Positions 1 to 11,420 of a stretch of 64,000 nucleotides of DNA are shown here, piece after piece. The notes under the pieces were generated by a model that did not search any database, was not told the origin of the DNA, and saw nothing but the letters and a program-made list of their open reading frames with translations. The DNA is taken from assembly GCA_002633025.1 (NCBI GenBank), contig NMRB01000176.1, forward strand, positions 427,904 through 491,903, read 5' to 3'. Position 1 is the first letter of the stretch; each line of letters starts with the position of its first letter. The DNA is from Notospermus geniculatus. Its lineage: Eukaryota; Nemertea; Pilidiophora; Heteronemertea; Lineidae. Both the position numbers and the translations under genes were made by a program.

Positions 1-30
1 ACACTGACACACCGAGAACAATTTGCATAC

Positions 31-216
31 CAATAAGATCAGCTTCCACGTAGAGGCCACCTTCCGATATAACCCTCTTCTTGAAAGTATCATCCAACTG
101 GTCCAGTTGGTCGGGACTATGCAGACCAAAGCTCGCTGCAATCTTTTTGAAATCGCGTTCTGTTCGTGGAAGCTGGTCTGGACTGTGAAGACCAAAGCTG
201 TGAGGACGTTGTGAAT
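31..216 (-). pseudogene. second copy of tail exon 15 (Block Ia)
   Basis: Matches 21634-21819 over the full 186 bp with both splice signals; the visible CAT/CAC difference in the second motif is silent. It lies 17 kb downstream of the stop codon, at the window edge, so it either belongs to a second gene copy running out of the window or is a haplotype duplicate. I call it pseudogene only because Block Ia lacks exon 12. Confidence 0.75.
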
Positions 217-633
217 CTGAAATGAGCGTGAGATCATGTTGAATCAAGGCCTTCAATCCAGCAAGATGTATATCAGCAAGATGTGGCTTCACTGAAGTGC
301 ATGTCAGTTAAATATATCTTTATTTTCCAGTGCCTTGTCACAGTCAATGTCGATAAAGTCGAGGAGAGAGAATAAGTGTGCCAAAATATTGTCAGAATCG
401 CAGCTGCAACCTGTGACATGGCTATGCATTGGGAAGCTTTGTGCTTTCCAATGGGTATCTGCAGTATATATGTGACAGGGTTTCAGCACGGTAGCAGGAA
501 TTGGCAGGTATAGTTACCGTATCATTTTAATGAAATTGCAACTGGGAGTGAAATGATTTACAGCACAATTCATTCACTACACTTGGAAAACAGCTGAAGC
601 TGATCATTACACTGCTAGCGACATAGTACACAC

Positions 634-1294
634 CTGCATGGTGAGGATTCAAAGACGATGGCATCAGATTCAACGACTCCAACCGTTTCTTCGCAGGGCT
701 GTCTGTAGGTGTGCTGTAGCTATCAGTGTCGTCACTCTCCGACTGCATGTACGCAGGGACAGAAGTCAAGTCCTTGGCATCCAAATGGTAAAGGAATTTA
801 CTCGTCTCTGGCTGCAGCAACGGGTCGTTTTCTCCGTCCATCATTTCACTTGCAGATTCTGACTCCGTATCAGAAACATCTTCCCGGCTTTCAAGTTGAT
901 TACTGTACTCCTTCAGTTGACCAACAGTTGGTTCATAATCATAACCATTGACTTCTGCATAATTTGTTCTTACTTCACTTTCAACACTCCCGATGTTGTT
1001 TGTATAGTGTTGCACTGTTGATGTACTGCTCATTGATTCATTATCCACATTAACCTCCACTTTGGTCTCAATGTTGTTCATTTCGTGTGCTTCGATCGTT
1101 CTTTGTTTTTCAGCCTCTTCATAATTATTCACAGCAGCCATGATTTCTTTTGCAAGATTGTCCTTCTGTTCTTCAGGTGTTGGTGAACGTGCGCTGAGGA
1201 TACCTTGTGCTACGAGCCCTACTCCAGAAGTTACTGCATCCGAGACCTCCAAGTGAACAGTATGCGTGGAAATGCCAAGTCTGAACTGTTCACC
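634..1294 (-). pseudogene. second copy of acidic tail exon 14 (Block Ia)
   Basis: Same 661-bp length as 22205-22865, open frame intact, same acceptor and donor. At least one replacement is visible (EYSNQ here, EYSSQ there). Intactness argues for a very recent duplication or an allelic copy. Confidence 0.78.
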
Positions 1295-3321
1295 CTGACA
1301 AAAAAAAATTAGATATTGTAAGAAAAGTGCCACATATGCATGACTGGTTACTTTCAAGATTAAAGTAATAACGATTTATTTATGGTAATAATGACTTTGG
1401 GGAGAAATAAATGGCAGCAATATACATGTAATGGTCATTATATAACAAGTGATGGTTTGTGTCCAATAGCATCGCCACAAAACCAGTAGTCTATGAGGAG
1501 CAGTCCTCCACAACTTCCCTCAAATCATATTTGACAAAAATGTCGTTTCATTCATGTGCTATGAATTCCTCTCTGCAATGCTGCTGTCCTTCATTGGATC
1601 ACAGTGATCTGATACAGCATGCAATACAAATTACTATTGGTGAAGGCTTAACTATTATACACCAAATAGTCTTGAAACATGTGAAATATATTCTGGATTT
1701 TTCTCAGCATTTGGGACCTGCTCGTTTAACAATTTCCAAATTCTTAAGGCTTGTTGGAATTACTTTACATCTCTCATGGCTGCAATGTGTCATCATATTT
1801 TATAGCGAAACTTTCAAGACATGCAATGAGATTTTATTATAATTGACTATAATATCCAGAGATCTATTTGAATTCCCTGTAGCCAGTTGTATGTGTTGTA
1901 TGTTTCCCTAGCCCGAACTATTGTGGCTATAAATGCACAAATTCCCTTTGCATGTTGTACTCCAGCTATGTTCATGTACATGTACACAAGGCCTGAGCAT
2001 GCTTCCCAAGAAATGTATTGCAAAAAGCACAGCATCCATACCCCTACAAAGAGGTGCCCTAACCGCTGAGAATGGTCATTTCTTGCAATTCACATGATTG
2101 ACATGATGAAAAAAGTTTCCACAGCCCATTGTAAAAAGAACATCAGATTGAATGCCTTCGTCTATTGGCGTAATTTCATTTTCAAGACTGTCAACCAATG
2201 TTCTCCACCTGTTCTGTAGATGAGTAAATCAAAGTTTGAAGGTTTAAACACCCCAAGATCGCTGAACTTGAATCATCACATGCACTCATAAAACCTCGCG
2301 GAGTAAGAAAATCAAACTGTAGCATTCCAAACACCCCCAGCATGCCAGAGGTCCCGAAAAAAATCATTGGAATTCATACAAACACAAACCCAACACCAAA
2401 CCAAACTGCTGCCCATGCCATTCATTATGAGTAAGTAATTGTTGAAGTGAAATGATGGGTCGTGCCATCTCCAACTGAAATGTTCATCAACTCAATCCTA
2501 CAGTTGCGAGTTCTCACAATCACGATCATTTCATGGTGAATAGTTTAAATTGCATCAGGCAAGAAGGCAGTTAAAGATGGTAATTGAGATCGCTACCGAA
2601 GATAATTTTTTTACATATCAGTTGGAGATGATCAACAAGAACCTTCAACTGAGCACCCGCAAGCCAGATATTTTACAAGGGTTACCGTAAAGTGGGCCAT
2701 ACATATCGAACAAGGTTAAATGAATGGACTCTCGGAGGTGATGCTAACATGGTCCTGGGGGTTAAAGGGTTAAAATGATTACGAAAGAATATGAATGATT
2801 CACATCAAGTGGTCAAAGATGGGCCACCTGTTCTTCAATTTTCTACCCGCTGGGTTCTGATTTATTGCAGGTAAAGTAAATGATAACCGTTACCAAACAC
2901 ATAATCAGATATTCGAAAAACTTTGACTTTTGATCAATTGATTCCTAAACTCTGGACCACTGGACAATGAAACAATATATGGCTTATACTCATCGATCTC
3001 AATCCCCACTTTCCAACACTGGTAAGACTGACTGACAAGTACTGTAGGTATAATTCACATTAATGTTGGCAATAGTAGTCTATAGGCGTTTCATTTTCCA
3101 GTGTTCAGCAATCCATTAATCCAAAGTCCATGTTTTCGAATACCCCTCAACATCCCTCCATTCAACAGAAAACACATAGAAAGGACCAGTCTGTGTGTGT
3201 GAGAGAAATCTGATATGTGGTGTAGAATAACTTGTGATTATTTGTGCTTAGAGTGTTCTGAAAAAACACAATAGATTATTGTAAGACATACAAAGCGTAC
3301 AAACTAGTGTTGACCTCTTAC

Positions 3322-3527
3322 CTTGATTCCTAACTCGTCTTTGATCTTTGATATGTAGTCCACATTGTCCCGATAATCAGGCGGGCCCTTCGACAAGTCG
3401 ATTAACCTTTCATTATCTCTCCCTGTACCATTCTGCTCAGCATCTGGGTTGGTGATGTGCGTGTCAACATCCGAAGCATAACTCCATTTATTTGGGACGA
3501 CGTTGTGTCGAGAATGGTAAGGTGGAA
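3322..3527 (-). pseudogene. second copy of post-FERM exon 13 (Block Ia)
   Basis: 206 bp, same splice sites as 25026-25231; one residue differs (WSYAS versus WSYVS). Its natural upstream partner, exon 12, is absent from Block Ia. Joining exon 11' directly to this exon would shift the frame (phase 0 into phase 1). Confidence 0.78.
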
Positions 3528-3696
3528 CTGAAAAAAAGAACGGTGGTCATAAGAACTTTCTAATTAATTTCGGAGGTTTATACATCCACTTCCAATATAT
3601 CTTCTGAAATGGTTTTTAGATCTGAATCTAGTGTACATGTATATCAGCATATTGAAAAAAAGAAACACAAACACAAACATCAAGTGCAATCTACAA

Positions 3697-4148
3697 ATGA
3701 AATGGCCAGGGCCATTGTGCTCACCTCTGTGACAAGTCTCCGTGGTTAAGTGTGAACCTGTGACTCTCATGGTGAATGTTGAAGGATCAGTACAGATAAG
3801 ATAAAGCTGAACACACCAGTATGTTTATGATCTGATCAATCAGTCAATGACATAAACTCAGGTGATGGTACCCAGGAGTACAATTTCTGAATACAATTTT
3901 GTGGTATCTGTGAACAAACTGCTTTCCTGTCTAGGTCACAGATGTCAAAAATTCTATTTTTCAAGATGGCCACCTGCTGGCCACACGTGACGTTCGTTGG
4001 GACTGAAATTTCAGCAGGAATGTACAGGATACTTGCATAGATATTTAGACAAAATTGAAACATCGTAACATTTACTACCGATGAGATATGGCCAAAGTCA
4101 ATTTTTCAAGATGGCCGCCTGGCAGCCATGTTGAAGTCAAATCCAACC
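3697..4148. other. Block Ia-specific replacement of the exon-12 region
   Basis: Ia and Ib agree up to TCAAGTGCAATCTACA and again from ATTAGCTACA. Between them Ib has exon 12 and Ia has unrelated DNA with inverted CAAGATGGCC / GGCCATxTTG type motifs (3962-3982, 4108-4130). A single N sits at the right junction (4149). Confidence 0.8.
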
Positions 4149-4528
4149 NATTAGCTACACGCATCGATAAGAAATATCGTCGAAGTTTTTTTCCTTGCTG
4201 AAATTTTCACGCATATTAAAGAAATCTGTCCGGGACCACAGAAATTTTCCATCTAAGGGTGCCTCCTACTCAGAAAAAAATCCTGCGTTCAACCACAAAG
4301 TAATACTTTCCAGACAATCCAACCCAAGGCACGTATGGCCTAATGTCAAGTATCGCCTAATGAAGAATATATCATCCAATAATATCATGAACAAATTTGA
4401 TCTTGGCTGCAGGAATTTGCTATCATGGGGGTGATATCAGAGGTTTCAATTATTTTAGACTCTGTATCAAATGGAATAACAGCATGCACATTTGTGTTAC
4501 TTGCAAATTATGAACACAACTACACAAA

Positions 4529-4756
4529 GATGATAAATATAAAGTCAATTTCCAGAGATTTGCAAATTTTCGACCCCAACCGGGGTATTCTTCAGGCTGG
4601 AACTTTACAACTTTTCTAGAGTTTCAGATTGTAAAGTTCCAGCCTGAAGAAGACCCCGGTTGGGGTCGAAAATTTGCAAATCTCTGGGAATTGACTTTAT
4701 ATTTATATTTATCATCATATTGTGTGCCGATTTTTGTGCTTGCTTTCTCTTTGGGT
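4529..4756. mobile_element. Penelope-like or retrozyme-like insertion, inverted pair with hammerhead-like cores
   Basis: Flanked by a 14-bp target duplication CACAACTACACAAA (4515-4528, 4757-4770); Block Ib has the empty site. Two roughly 80-bp arms face each other (4532-4611 and 4629-4711). Each arm carries CTGAAGA, a short GACCCC/GGGGTC or ACCCC/GGGGT hairpin with GGTT loop, then GAAA, as in hammerhead ribozymes. Inverted partial copies and variable target duplications are typical of Penelope-like elements. Confidence 0.55.
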
Positions 4757-4870
4757 CACAACTACACAAAAAAATATTTCTTCAAAAAACCAAGATGACA
4801 TGATGCTGCTTTAACAGTTGGTCAAGAACAACATACTCAGGAAATAAATCGTACTAAGAATCTCATTATT

Positions 4871-5160
4871 TTTTAAGTAAGTAATATACATATAGGTATC
4901 TTAGCTATTTCTTAAAAAGATATTAACAAAGAAGAATCTTGCTAAGATCTTTCTTATAAGATTCTCTTATAATATATTTTGAAAGATTTCTTAAAGATTA
5001 CTTGTTGTTTATAAGATATTTTTTAGAAAACTCTTAGTGGCTTTTTTCTTCCAAGAATCCTACAAAATAATAGATTTTTCGTACATTTATCTCACTACGA
5101 AATACAGATACTTACTAAGAAAATGATAAGTAGTAAGATTTATGCCATAATATATGTCCT
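4871..5160. other. intron stretch rich in AAGATT/AATCTT words
   Basis: AT-rich sequence dense in AAGATTCTTA-like palindromic words, shared with 26200-26480 in Block Ib. No coding potential or named element recognised. Confidence 0.5.
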
Positions 5161-5793
5161 GGGTAGCAAACGGCTCTCCAAACCCACTGCATCATCCATT
5201 GCTTTATGAGATGACCCCTTAATTTACCCCATCCTTCGTATTTTCCACTCCAACAGAGTGCTGAGAAAATTGGATGGGCTAATCTTCACCCTTCATACAA
5301 ATTTGCAAGCAATTAGCCTATCACCTGCGTGCCGTGATGAACTCGTACAATTAGTAGACACGTACAGCACACGATTGGGAGTTCAGACAGCAGTTCAAAA
5401 AACGCACTGCATGGTGATGAAAACAAGTCGTGCCTACTGATTAAAAGACGTACTTTTCACGATACCGTCAGTTGAATGAGTAGATATCAGACAAGCAATG
5501 GATTTTGATCCAAGCAGAAATATTTTCTCAAAGGTTTTCAAAATTTTAGTCAAATGCTATACAGTAGTGTTGAAGATCGCTGTATTGGAATGCCAGTTCA
5601 AGGTTTAAGGCAGAAGAGCTCGATGGAATAGGAGCTGCAGAGACAGGCAATAATGCAATATGACCGCCTTCTCATCATGATTGAGAAGACCCTAGATAGG
5701 TTTAATCACAAAAAAGAAGGTCGATTGGAAGGCCCAGTGAAAGCAGAGGAAGAATGACTTTAAAGTTCATAAAGGTAGAATATCAAAACTTAC

Positions 5794-5898
5794 CCCGCAT
5801 TGTGACTCGTCCAAGGTAATCTGTACTTGTTGCATAGAATCACTTTCTTTGCTGATCACAATGCTGTCAATATCTTCAAACTGTGCTATCAATGCCAA
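5794..5898 (-). pseudogene. second copy of FERM F3 exon 11 (Block Ia)
   Basis: 105 bp matching 27391-27495, acceptor and donor intact. No copies of exons 1-10 accompany it, so in this position it has no upstream FERM exons except those of the main gene, beyond that gene's stop codon. Confidence 0.78.
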
Positions 5899-6339
5899 CT
5901 GAAATATACAAGAAGAATGAGAATTTAGTAATCCTCATTAGTACAACACGATGAGTAGTTTGTGATTCAAAATATCACACGATACTGCAAGTTCAAATGA
6001 AGGATCCAAAACCACGAATAGTTTGTGTGATCCATGGAATTACTCAATGACTGCAAGGTTCAAAATGCAGACTGCTGCATGTTCATCAGATCGCTCAGGT
6101 TCGGAAACAGGAATTCACGTCCACAGCGAAGCAACAAGCGGACTGAATCTCTCCAAAGATTCAAATAAGAGTTCACATAAAGAAACCTAAAGGAGTCGGT
6201 CTAATGCACACCAACTACAAATAAAGGAAACACAGAGGTGGGACTAGGGACCATCATTTGACGCCAAAAAAAGAAGATAATATAGTCTTCAGTCGGCTGC
6301 TTATGGGTACACGATTAAGGTGTCTAGTCTTGGCGTCGA

Positions 6340-6590
6340 TCTCAAACGAAGTAAAAGTTCCCTTTTTTGTCAATTTCTTCTAGAGCAGTCTCAAACGAAG
6401 TAAAAGTTCCCTCTTTTCCCAATTTCTTCTAGAGCAGTCTCAAACGAAGTAAAAGTTCCTCTTTTGCCAATTTCTTCTAGAGCAGTCTCAAATGAAGTAA
6501 AAGTTCCCTCTTTTGCCAATTTCTTCTACAGCAATCTCAAACGAAGTAAAGGTTCCCTCTTTTCCAATTTCTTATAGAGCAGTCCCTTCT
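6340..6590. repeat. 49-bp tandem repeat, 5 copies (Block Ia)
   Basis: Units start TCTCAAACGAAGTAAAAGTT at 6340, 6389, 6438, 6486 and 6535 and contain CCAATTTCTTCTAGAGCAG. Intron of the duplicated exon 11 region. Confidence 0.9.
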
Positions 6591-7035
6591 TTTTTGCATC
6601 AGAAATGATTTGGACCCTTTGTCAACATTGAAGAAAACTTTACACTTCGACCAATGCAAAAACATTTTGATCCATGTTGATTTCGGTCTTTCATTGACTG
6701 CAATGTAATTTGATGCAAATTCGATGAAGCGATGTTATTGTTTTGTCATTACTAGATAAGACCAGGCAATCCTTCTAGCACAAAAATATATGCATGCCAT
6801 TAAATCTCGCTAGGAGTGCATTTTAGAAGTGTTGGTGTATAGCATGTGCATGGCTATTAAATGCTTGAGGAGTATACTAGAAAGGGGAATAGTTACAAGT
6901 TTCTTTAAGAACACAGTGTCCTTTTAGAGGAGTGGGAGTCCCTGCGCTGAATTTATGGAAAAAGAAGTTTCTTCGTTCATCATCAAATGCCAGGATGCCA
7001 ATTTGTTTTCACCTATTTAGCCATTAGTAGGTAGT

Positions 7036-7449
7036 ACACTGTAAATCCAGGTGACGCGTTTAGCGTTTAATTTTGTGTTTAACAAAACACAACTTAACAC
7101 ATTACGTGAATATAACTGAACATATCATCAGGACAGGCGTTCTATCCGCCTAGAAACATACGTCTTGTTGCCTAAAATGCCGAATATCATTTGTTGTACT
7201 GTAAATCTAAAGTCTAAACACGAAACTAAACGGGAATATGCAACACTTTTTAAACATCTAAACGCGATTAGTTTTCCATTAGAAATGAACAGATGACCTA
7301 AACACTGCATTTAGAAAACAGTAAATCTAAATGTCTTGTAAATGTCTTGTTTAACTATCTCGTTCAGTTTCCCCTAAACACGAAACATGAAGGAATCCTG
7401 AACATCGTGTTTAGGGCTGGTTCACGGCTCGGGTGGAATTGGTCAAATA
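7036..7449. other. region with repeated TAAACAC/GTAAATCTA words
   Basis: Starts at the right boundary of Block Ia. Repeats of CTGTAAATCT/CCA (7038, 7199, 7319) and of GTTTA/TAAAC words in both orientations suggest the decayed remains of inverted repeats. No gene seen. Confidence 0.5.
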
Positions 7450-7585
7450 TTAATGTCCAGGTGAAAGTCCTTTTCGGCCAAGGAAAAGAGTCGAAAAACT
7501 GACTTTCAACGGAAAACTTCAACTATCGCTCCCAAGTTAGTTAAGCCCTGCCAACACACTGCAACTTTTCGGAAAACAATTCTGT

Positions 7586-7741
7586 AGTTTGGTTCCCGAA
7601 CTCACCGCTAGGCGCAGAAGAGTTCGGTATCGGCCTCGTTTGACCTTGACCTCAGACACACAGAATTCTGTCTGAGGTCAAGGTCAAACGAGGGCGATAC
7701 CGAACCCTTTTGGCCCTAGCGGTGGGTTTGGGAACCAAACT
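7586..7741. mobile_element. nested 156-bp fold-back, GGTTCCCGAACTC family
   Basis: Nearly perfect palindrome: AGTTTGGTTCCCGAACTCAC at the left returns as GTGGGTTTGGGAACCAAACT at the right. The centre holds TGACCTTGACCTCAG and its inverse. Termini resemble those of the element at 40988-41586. Confidence 0.75.
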
Positions 7742-7798
7742 AACATTCTGAAAATCTTTAGTTGCAACAAAAATAGACAACAAACTCGTTTTGTTTTG

Positions 7799-7942
7799 AG
7801 ATTGTTGCACAGCATAACAGGACTTGCAACACTTAAAACAAGTTTTGAAAGTGTTTTAGAAATGCTGCAGCAGCAACATTTCTTTAACATTTTCAAAACA
7901 TGTCTTAAGTGTTGCAAGTCATGTTATGCTCCGCAACAATCT
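7799..7942. mobile_element. nested fold-back, GCAACA/AAAACA family
   Basis: AGATTGTTGCACAGCATAAC at 7799 is inverted at 7923-7942. Interior words (TTGCAACACTT, TTTTGAAAGTGTTTT) resemble the element at 38759-39016. An N at 7943 marks the edge. Confidence 0.65.
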
Positions 7943-7956
7943 NAATTAGATGTTAT

Positions 7957-8087
7957 CATATGAGCTGAGCTGTATCAGTCCCGGTATCATGGCCTGAGAC
8001 CCCGTATCATCCCGAGGGCGGAGCCCGAGGGATGATACGGGGTCGAACGCCATGATACAAGGGACTGATACAGCTCAGCTCACATGA
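7957..8087. mobile_element. nested fold-back, GAGCTGAGCTGTATCAGTCC family
   Basis: GAGCTGAGCTGTATCAGTCC (left) pairs with GGGACTGATACAGCTCAGCT (right). The centre CCGTATCATCCCGAGGG / CCCGAGGGATGATACGG is itself palindromic. Confidence 0.75.
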
Positions 8088-8185
8088 TGATATTTGTGTC
8101 ATATATTCAAGGCACCTACGAAAAACGTCCAATGACGTGTGACGTCGTGACGTCATTCGACATCGTGACGCTGTGTCGTGACGCA

Positions 8186-8285
8186 TCCAACAGTCAAAAT
8201 CTGTATCAGTCCTGATTTTGCTGGACTGATACGGGTCCAACAGTTGAAATCTGTATCAGTCCTGATTTTGGTGGCTGTATCACCC
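8186..8285. repeat. 50-bp direct repeat, two copies
   Basis: TCCAACAGTCAAAATCTGTA at 8186 recurs with two changes at 8236, followed in both by TCAGTCCTGATTTTG. Confidence 0.8.
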
Positions 8286-10029
8286 GAGCCAGGATTTCTA
8301 TTGGTGGAGCTTGGAGAGCAAAATAACCACCATTTTTACACTATATATATGATACTCTGCAGTTACAAATGAAGTTAGTATATGGTGTGCAACAATTTTT
8401 TTGAGCAACCCTGTATGATGCACGATGCATTGGTTTGGTCTGTTCTCTGCTGTGAACTCGAATGAACTCTAACCCAGAAAAACAGCTGACTTGTCATGCA
8501 CACACAAACTGCTTGACATTGATGTGATAGCATGGACATCACAGATGAGTCAGTCGAACTGTATTTTCCATGATTCTGACTATGAATGGTACGGTATGTT
8601 TATGTCATCAATCAAGCCTATATAAAGGCCAAGCCTACCCTAGGCCTAGCAATTGGGCAAATCATTGGTCACTTAGGCCTTACCTTGGTGATCACACACA
8701 AACTGAGTGTTGATGGAATGGTAGTGGTTCCTGTTAACATAGGCTGCCTCATGATAGTATAAGCAAAGTGAGATGGTTCAGATTGAGGAGAGGAGTGACG
8801 AGTGAAGAGAGGAGAAGAGTGAGGAGTGACGAGTGACGAGTGAGGAATTTCAGAATTGTTTCCGAAAATAAAGTTGCAGTGTCGGCAGGGCTTAACTTAC
8901 GGAGCGATAGTTGAGAAGTCTTCCGTTGATAGTCTGTTTTCCAATCTCTTCCTTGGCCGTAAAGGACTTTCACCTGGACATTAACCATTTCCTCCTTGAA
9001 CTGGAAAAACGGAGTTCGTTCTTCAACTTCTCCTGTCCCTGTGCCTTGAACTGGATATTAACCCTTCCTCTTCGTCGAAGTCGTCGCAGCTGTAGAGAGG
9101 GCCGAGGGCGAGGGTGGAAGTGATGTACCCGAGCTGTTGTGGCCAGGTTCGATTGTCCGATGCATTCGCCTGTCATTCGGAACTTCCGTGAGTCGAAACA
9201 ATAGACAAGTTCGTAAGACTGTGGGCCGGAGTCCCGCAGCGTGGGCATACTTATCCAAGTCGGTTCACTCTGCGGGACTTCGGCCGAATACTTGTCCGTT
9301 GTTGTACCATTCACAGTCCCTGGCCACGAACAGCTGTGAAAAAAGAGCAGAAGGTTCCAAGATTAGGATAATGACAAGAACAAACAACAAGAAAATTAAC
9401 GAATAATTGATATTCAAAAACAAAGGAATATCTACAGCTTTTTCAGCATGACTGTACAACGCCACGAACGGCCATTCGGAGAAATACTTTTGAAAAGTTC
9501 CGTCAAAGTTCTTTGTCAACATCAGAGTTCCTTTTCGTTAATTCACAACGATTCCGGTAATCAACAAGAAATGTTCGTTCCACGTGTCAAATATTCGTTC
9601 CTTGTGTACTACGTCATCATTCATGCATTTCTCCACACATTAGCGATCCCAGGATCAGCGAGATAGAACGAAGCGTAATGGCAGCCGAGTTCATTCGTAA
9701 CGGTCACGTGGCCACGTGGTGCCCTGGTGGGTCTCTTCAAAATGGCGTAGGTTTGGTTAATTCAGCCTGAAAAAATAAGTGCATTTTAAATGGAGTCGAA
9801 CTACATGCAGCTCCATACCAGAGCCACTTCGAAAAAACATATCAAAGGTATAGATCCATAGAGTGTTTGCATGGTGGCTATGTTGGAGGGATAAACAAAA
9901 TAATTTTTCGCCAGTCATGGTCTATGGAGATAATAGACTTTCAAAACAATCGAAGTTTCTTTTGTTGTATAGCTCCAACATGGCCGCTCTGACGTCACGC
10001 TCAAACACTTGCATTCATGGTGATGCAGA

Positions 10030-10100
10030 ACCCAAGGGTGGGTCACGTGCCCAAGGTCAAGGTCACACACCAAGGCCACGTGCCCAAGGTCAAGGTCAGG
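10030..10100. promoter_or_regulatory. two TCAAGGTCA nuclear-receptor half-sites
   Basis: GTGCCCAAGGTCAAGGTCA occurs at about 10049 and again at about 10080. TCAAGGTCA is the extended half-site bound by ERR and SF-1/FTZ-F1 type receptors. No nearby gene start is known, so function is unproven; it may be a simple duplication. Confidence 0.3.
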
Positions 10101-10384
10101 ATACGTTGCGAAACACAACGGTGGGGATTTCGAACAAAAAAAATTCGGCACAGGAAGAAAAAAATAATTTGGGGCTTATTCAAGCAGAGAAATTAAGTTG
10201 GGTGAAAAACTATACCATTACTTACATCACCTGTGTGTGTGCCATCCATAATCGTTGATCATGACATCGAAGTGTCCTCCATTTTGACAACTCGTGAGAT
10301 CACGACACCTCGCGAGACCAGGAATGCAAGTTCCAGACAAACATCAGTCGAAAGCGTCAACTTTTTCCATACAATGTCCTCTAC

Positions 10385-10508
10385 TTTCCACGTGGCACGG
10401 AATGTCCAACACATTTGCCATGTGACACAGAATGTTCACCTTTCCCACGTGACATGAAATGTTCACATTTCCCACGCGGCACAGGATGTCCACCACATTT
10501 CCCACAAG
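10385..10508. repeat. degenerate 26-30 bp tandem repeat with CACGTG cores
   Basis: Four units of the type TTTCCCACGTGACACGAAAT followed by GTTCACC/GTCCACC. The core varies between CACGTGG, CATGTGA, CACGTGA and CACGCGG. Confidence 0.75.
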
Positions 10509-11368
10509 TATTTGACATGAACGAGTTCCAAAGGCTTGGTTGGAAGTTTCGTCAACACCACAGAATTGATCGAAATGTCCTCCGACTGAAGTTCTATTTC
10601 ACATGAATGGAGACCGTGTTGTAACCACTCAAGCGGGCGGGAAATTGCCATGAGTATGGACGCTGAAATGGAAACAGATCGTTGGTCAATGTGAAAGGGA
10701 TTAACAAAAGAAGTAATGCCCGCCGTACACGATCAGATTCTTCGTGAATTTTTGGAGTATTCAAAGTGAGGATCAGTAGGGTATAAACGAATGGGGTTAT
10801 CCATTTCGTCACATGATGACTTACAGAGAAGAGGCGACACCAACACAAAGACAGAGGTTCATTGTTCGAGAGATGCGGTTCACCAAGCATGACCAATCAC
10901 CTTCAGTCGTCATGCATAATAATAGGTACTTTAAACCTCCACCTGGGCTATAAAAGGCGGAGAACAACAGGTACCAGTAATTTCCTCTTGGAGCACTGCA
11001 GGGAGAGGATCTCAGTGCATCATGTCATGCATTACGGTACTATGCATTACAAGCTACCTGGAGGAGTCAACACTCGAGCCCAGATTCAGAAAAATTGTCC
11101 TGCGTACGGCCGGCTTAGCGTAACAAATTGAAAGCCCCAACCCAAAAAGCACGAGGAAAAATAGAAAGCCCCAAAATCGAAAGCGCACAGCAAATCGAAA
11201 GCCAAACTGAGCTGCTGCCTCAACAGGCCATTTCGAAATAAATTTTGGCGATTTTCAGTTCCACAGTTCAACAAAAAACAGCCCTCACCGTCAGTTGCTT
11301 CCTTAGAAGGAAGGACACTGCAATTTCTGCAAACGTGGCTGTTTAACACTCGATTCATACTCTGGTTC

Positions 11369-11420
11369 GGTTTACATCGGCAAATGGAACGGACGGTTTA
11401 CATCGGCAAATGGAACGGAC
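11369..11420. repeat. perfect 26-bp tandem duplication
   Basis: GGTTTACATCGGCAAATGGA plus ACGGAC occurs twice without a gap (11369-11394, 11395-11420). Confidence 0.9.

Larger units (their letters stand above)
1..7035. repeat. Block Ia: direct duplicate of 21604-28641
   Basis: Position 2 pairs with 21605 and collinear similarity runs to the GTAGTA at 7035/28641. Divergence is a few percent plus many small indels. Main differences: 3697-4148 replaces the exon-12 region; a 228-bp Penelope-like insertion (4529-4756) is only here; the 118-bp fold-back and 330-bp element of Ib are missing here. Introns hold no recognised gene. If this is a tandem duplication, the unit is about 21.6 kb with its junction at 7035/7036. 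Confidence 0.92.
7450..8984. mobile_element. composite element with 135-bp terminal inverted repeats
   Basis: 7450-7584 (TTAATGTCCAGGTGAAAGTC to GGAAAACAATTCTG) is inverted at 8851-8984. No transposase frame inside, so non-autonomous. The interior is packed with three further fold-backs, a 50-bp direct repeat (8186 and 8236) and a GAGTGACGAG-type simple repeat (8770-8845). Confidence 0.7.

Noticed and set aside
6340-6590. CRISPR-like regular repeats (49 bp, five copies)
   Set aside because: Repeats are head-to-tail without unique spacers and lie in an animal intron; this is a minisatellite.
9863-10258. 131-codon plus-strand open frame
   Set aside because: Low-complexity, partly encoded by the AGGTCA duplication and by repeat-like CCATGG/GGCTATGTTGG sequence; no domain and no splice support.
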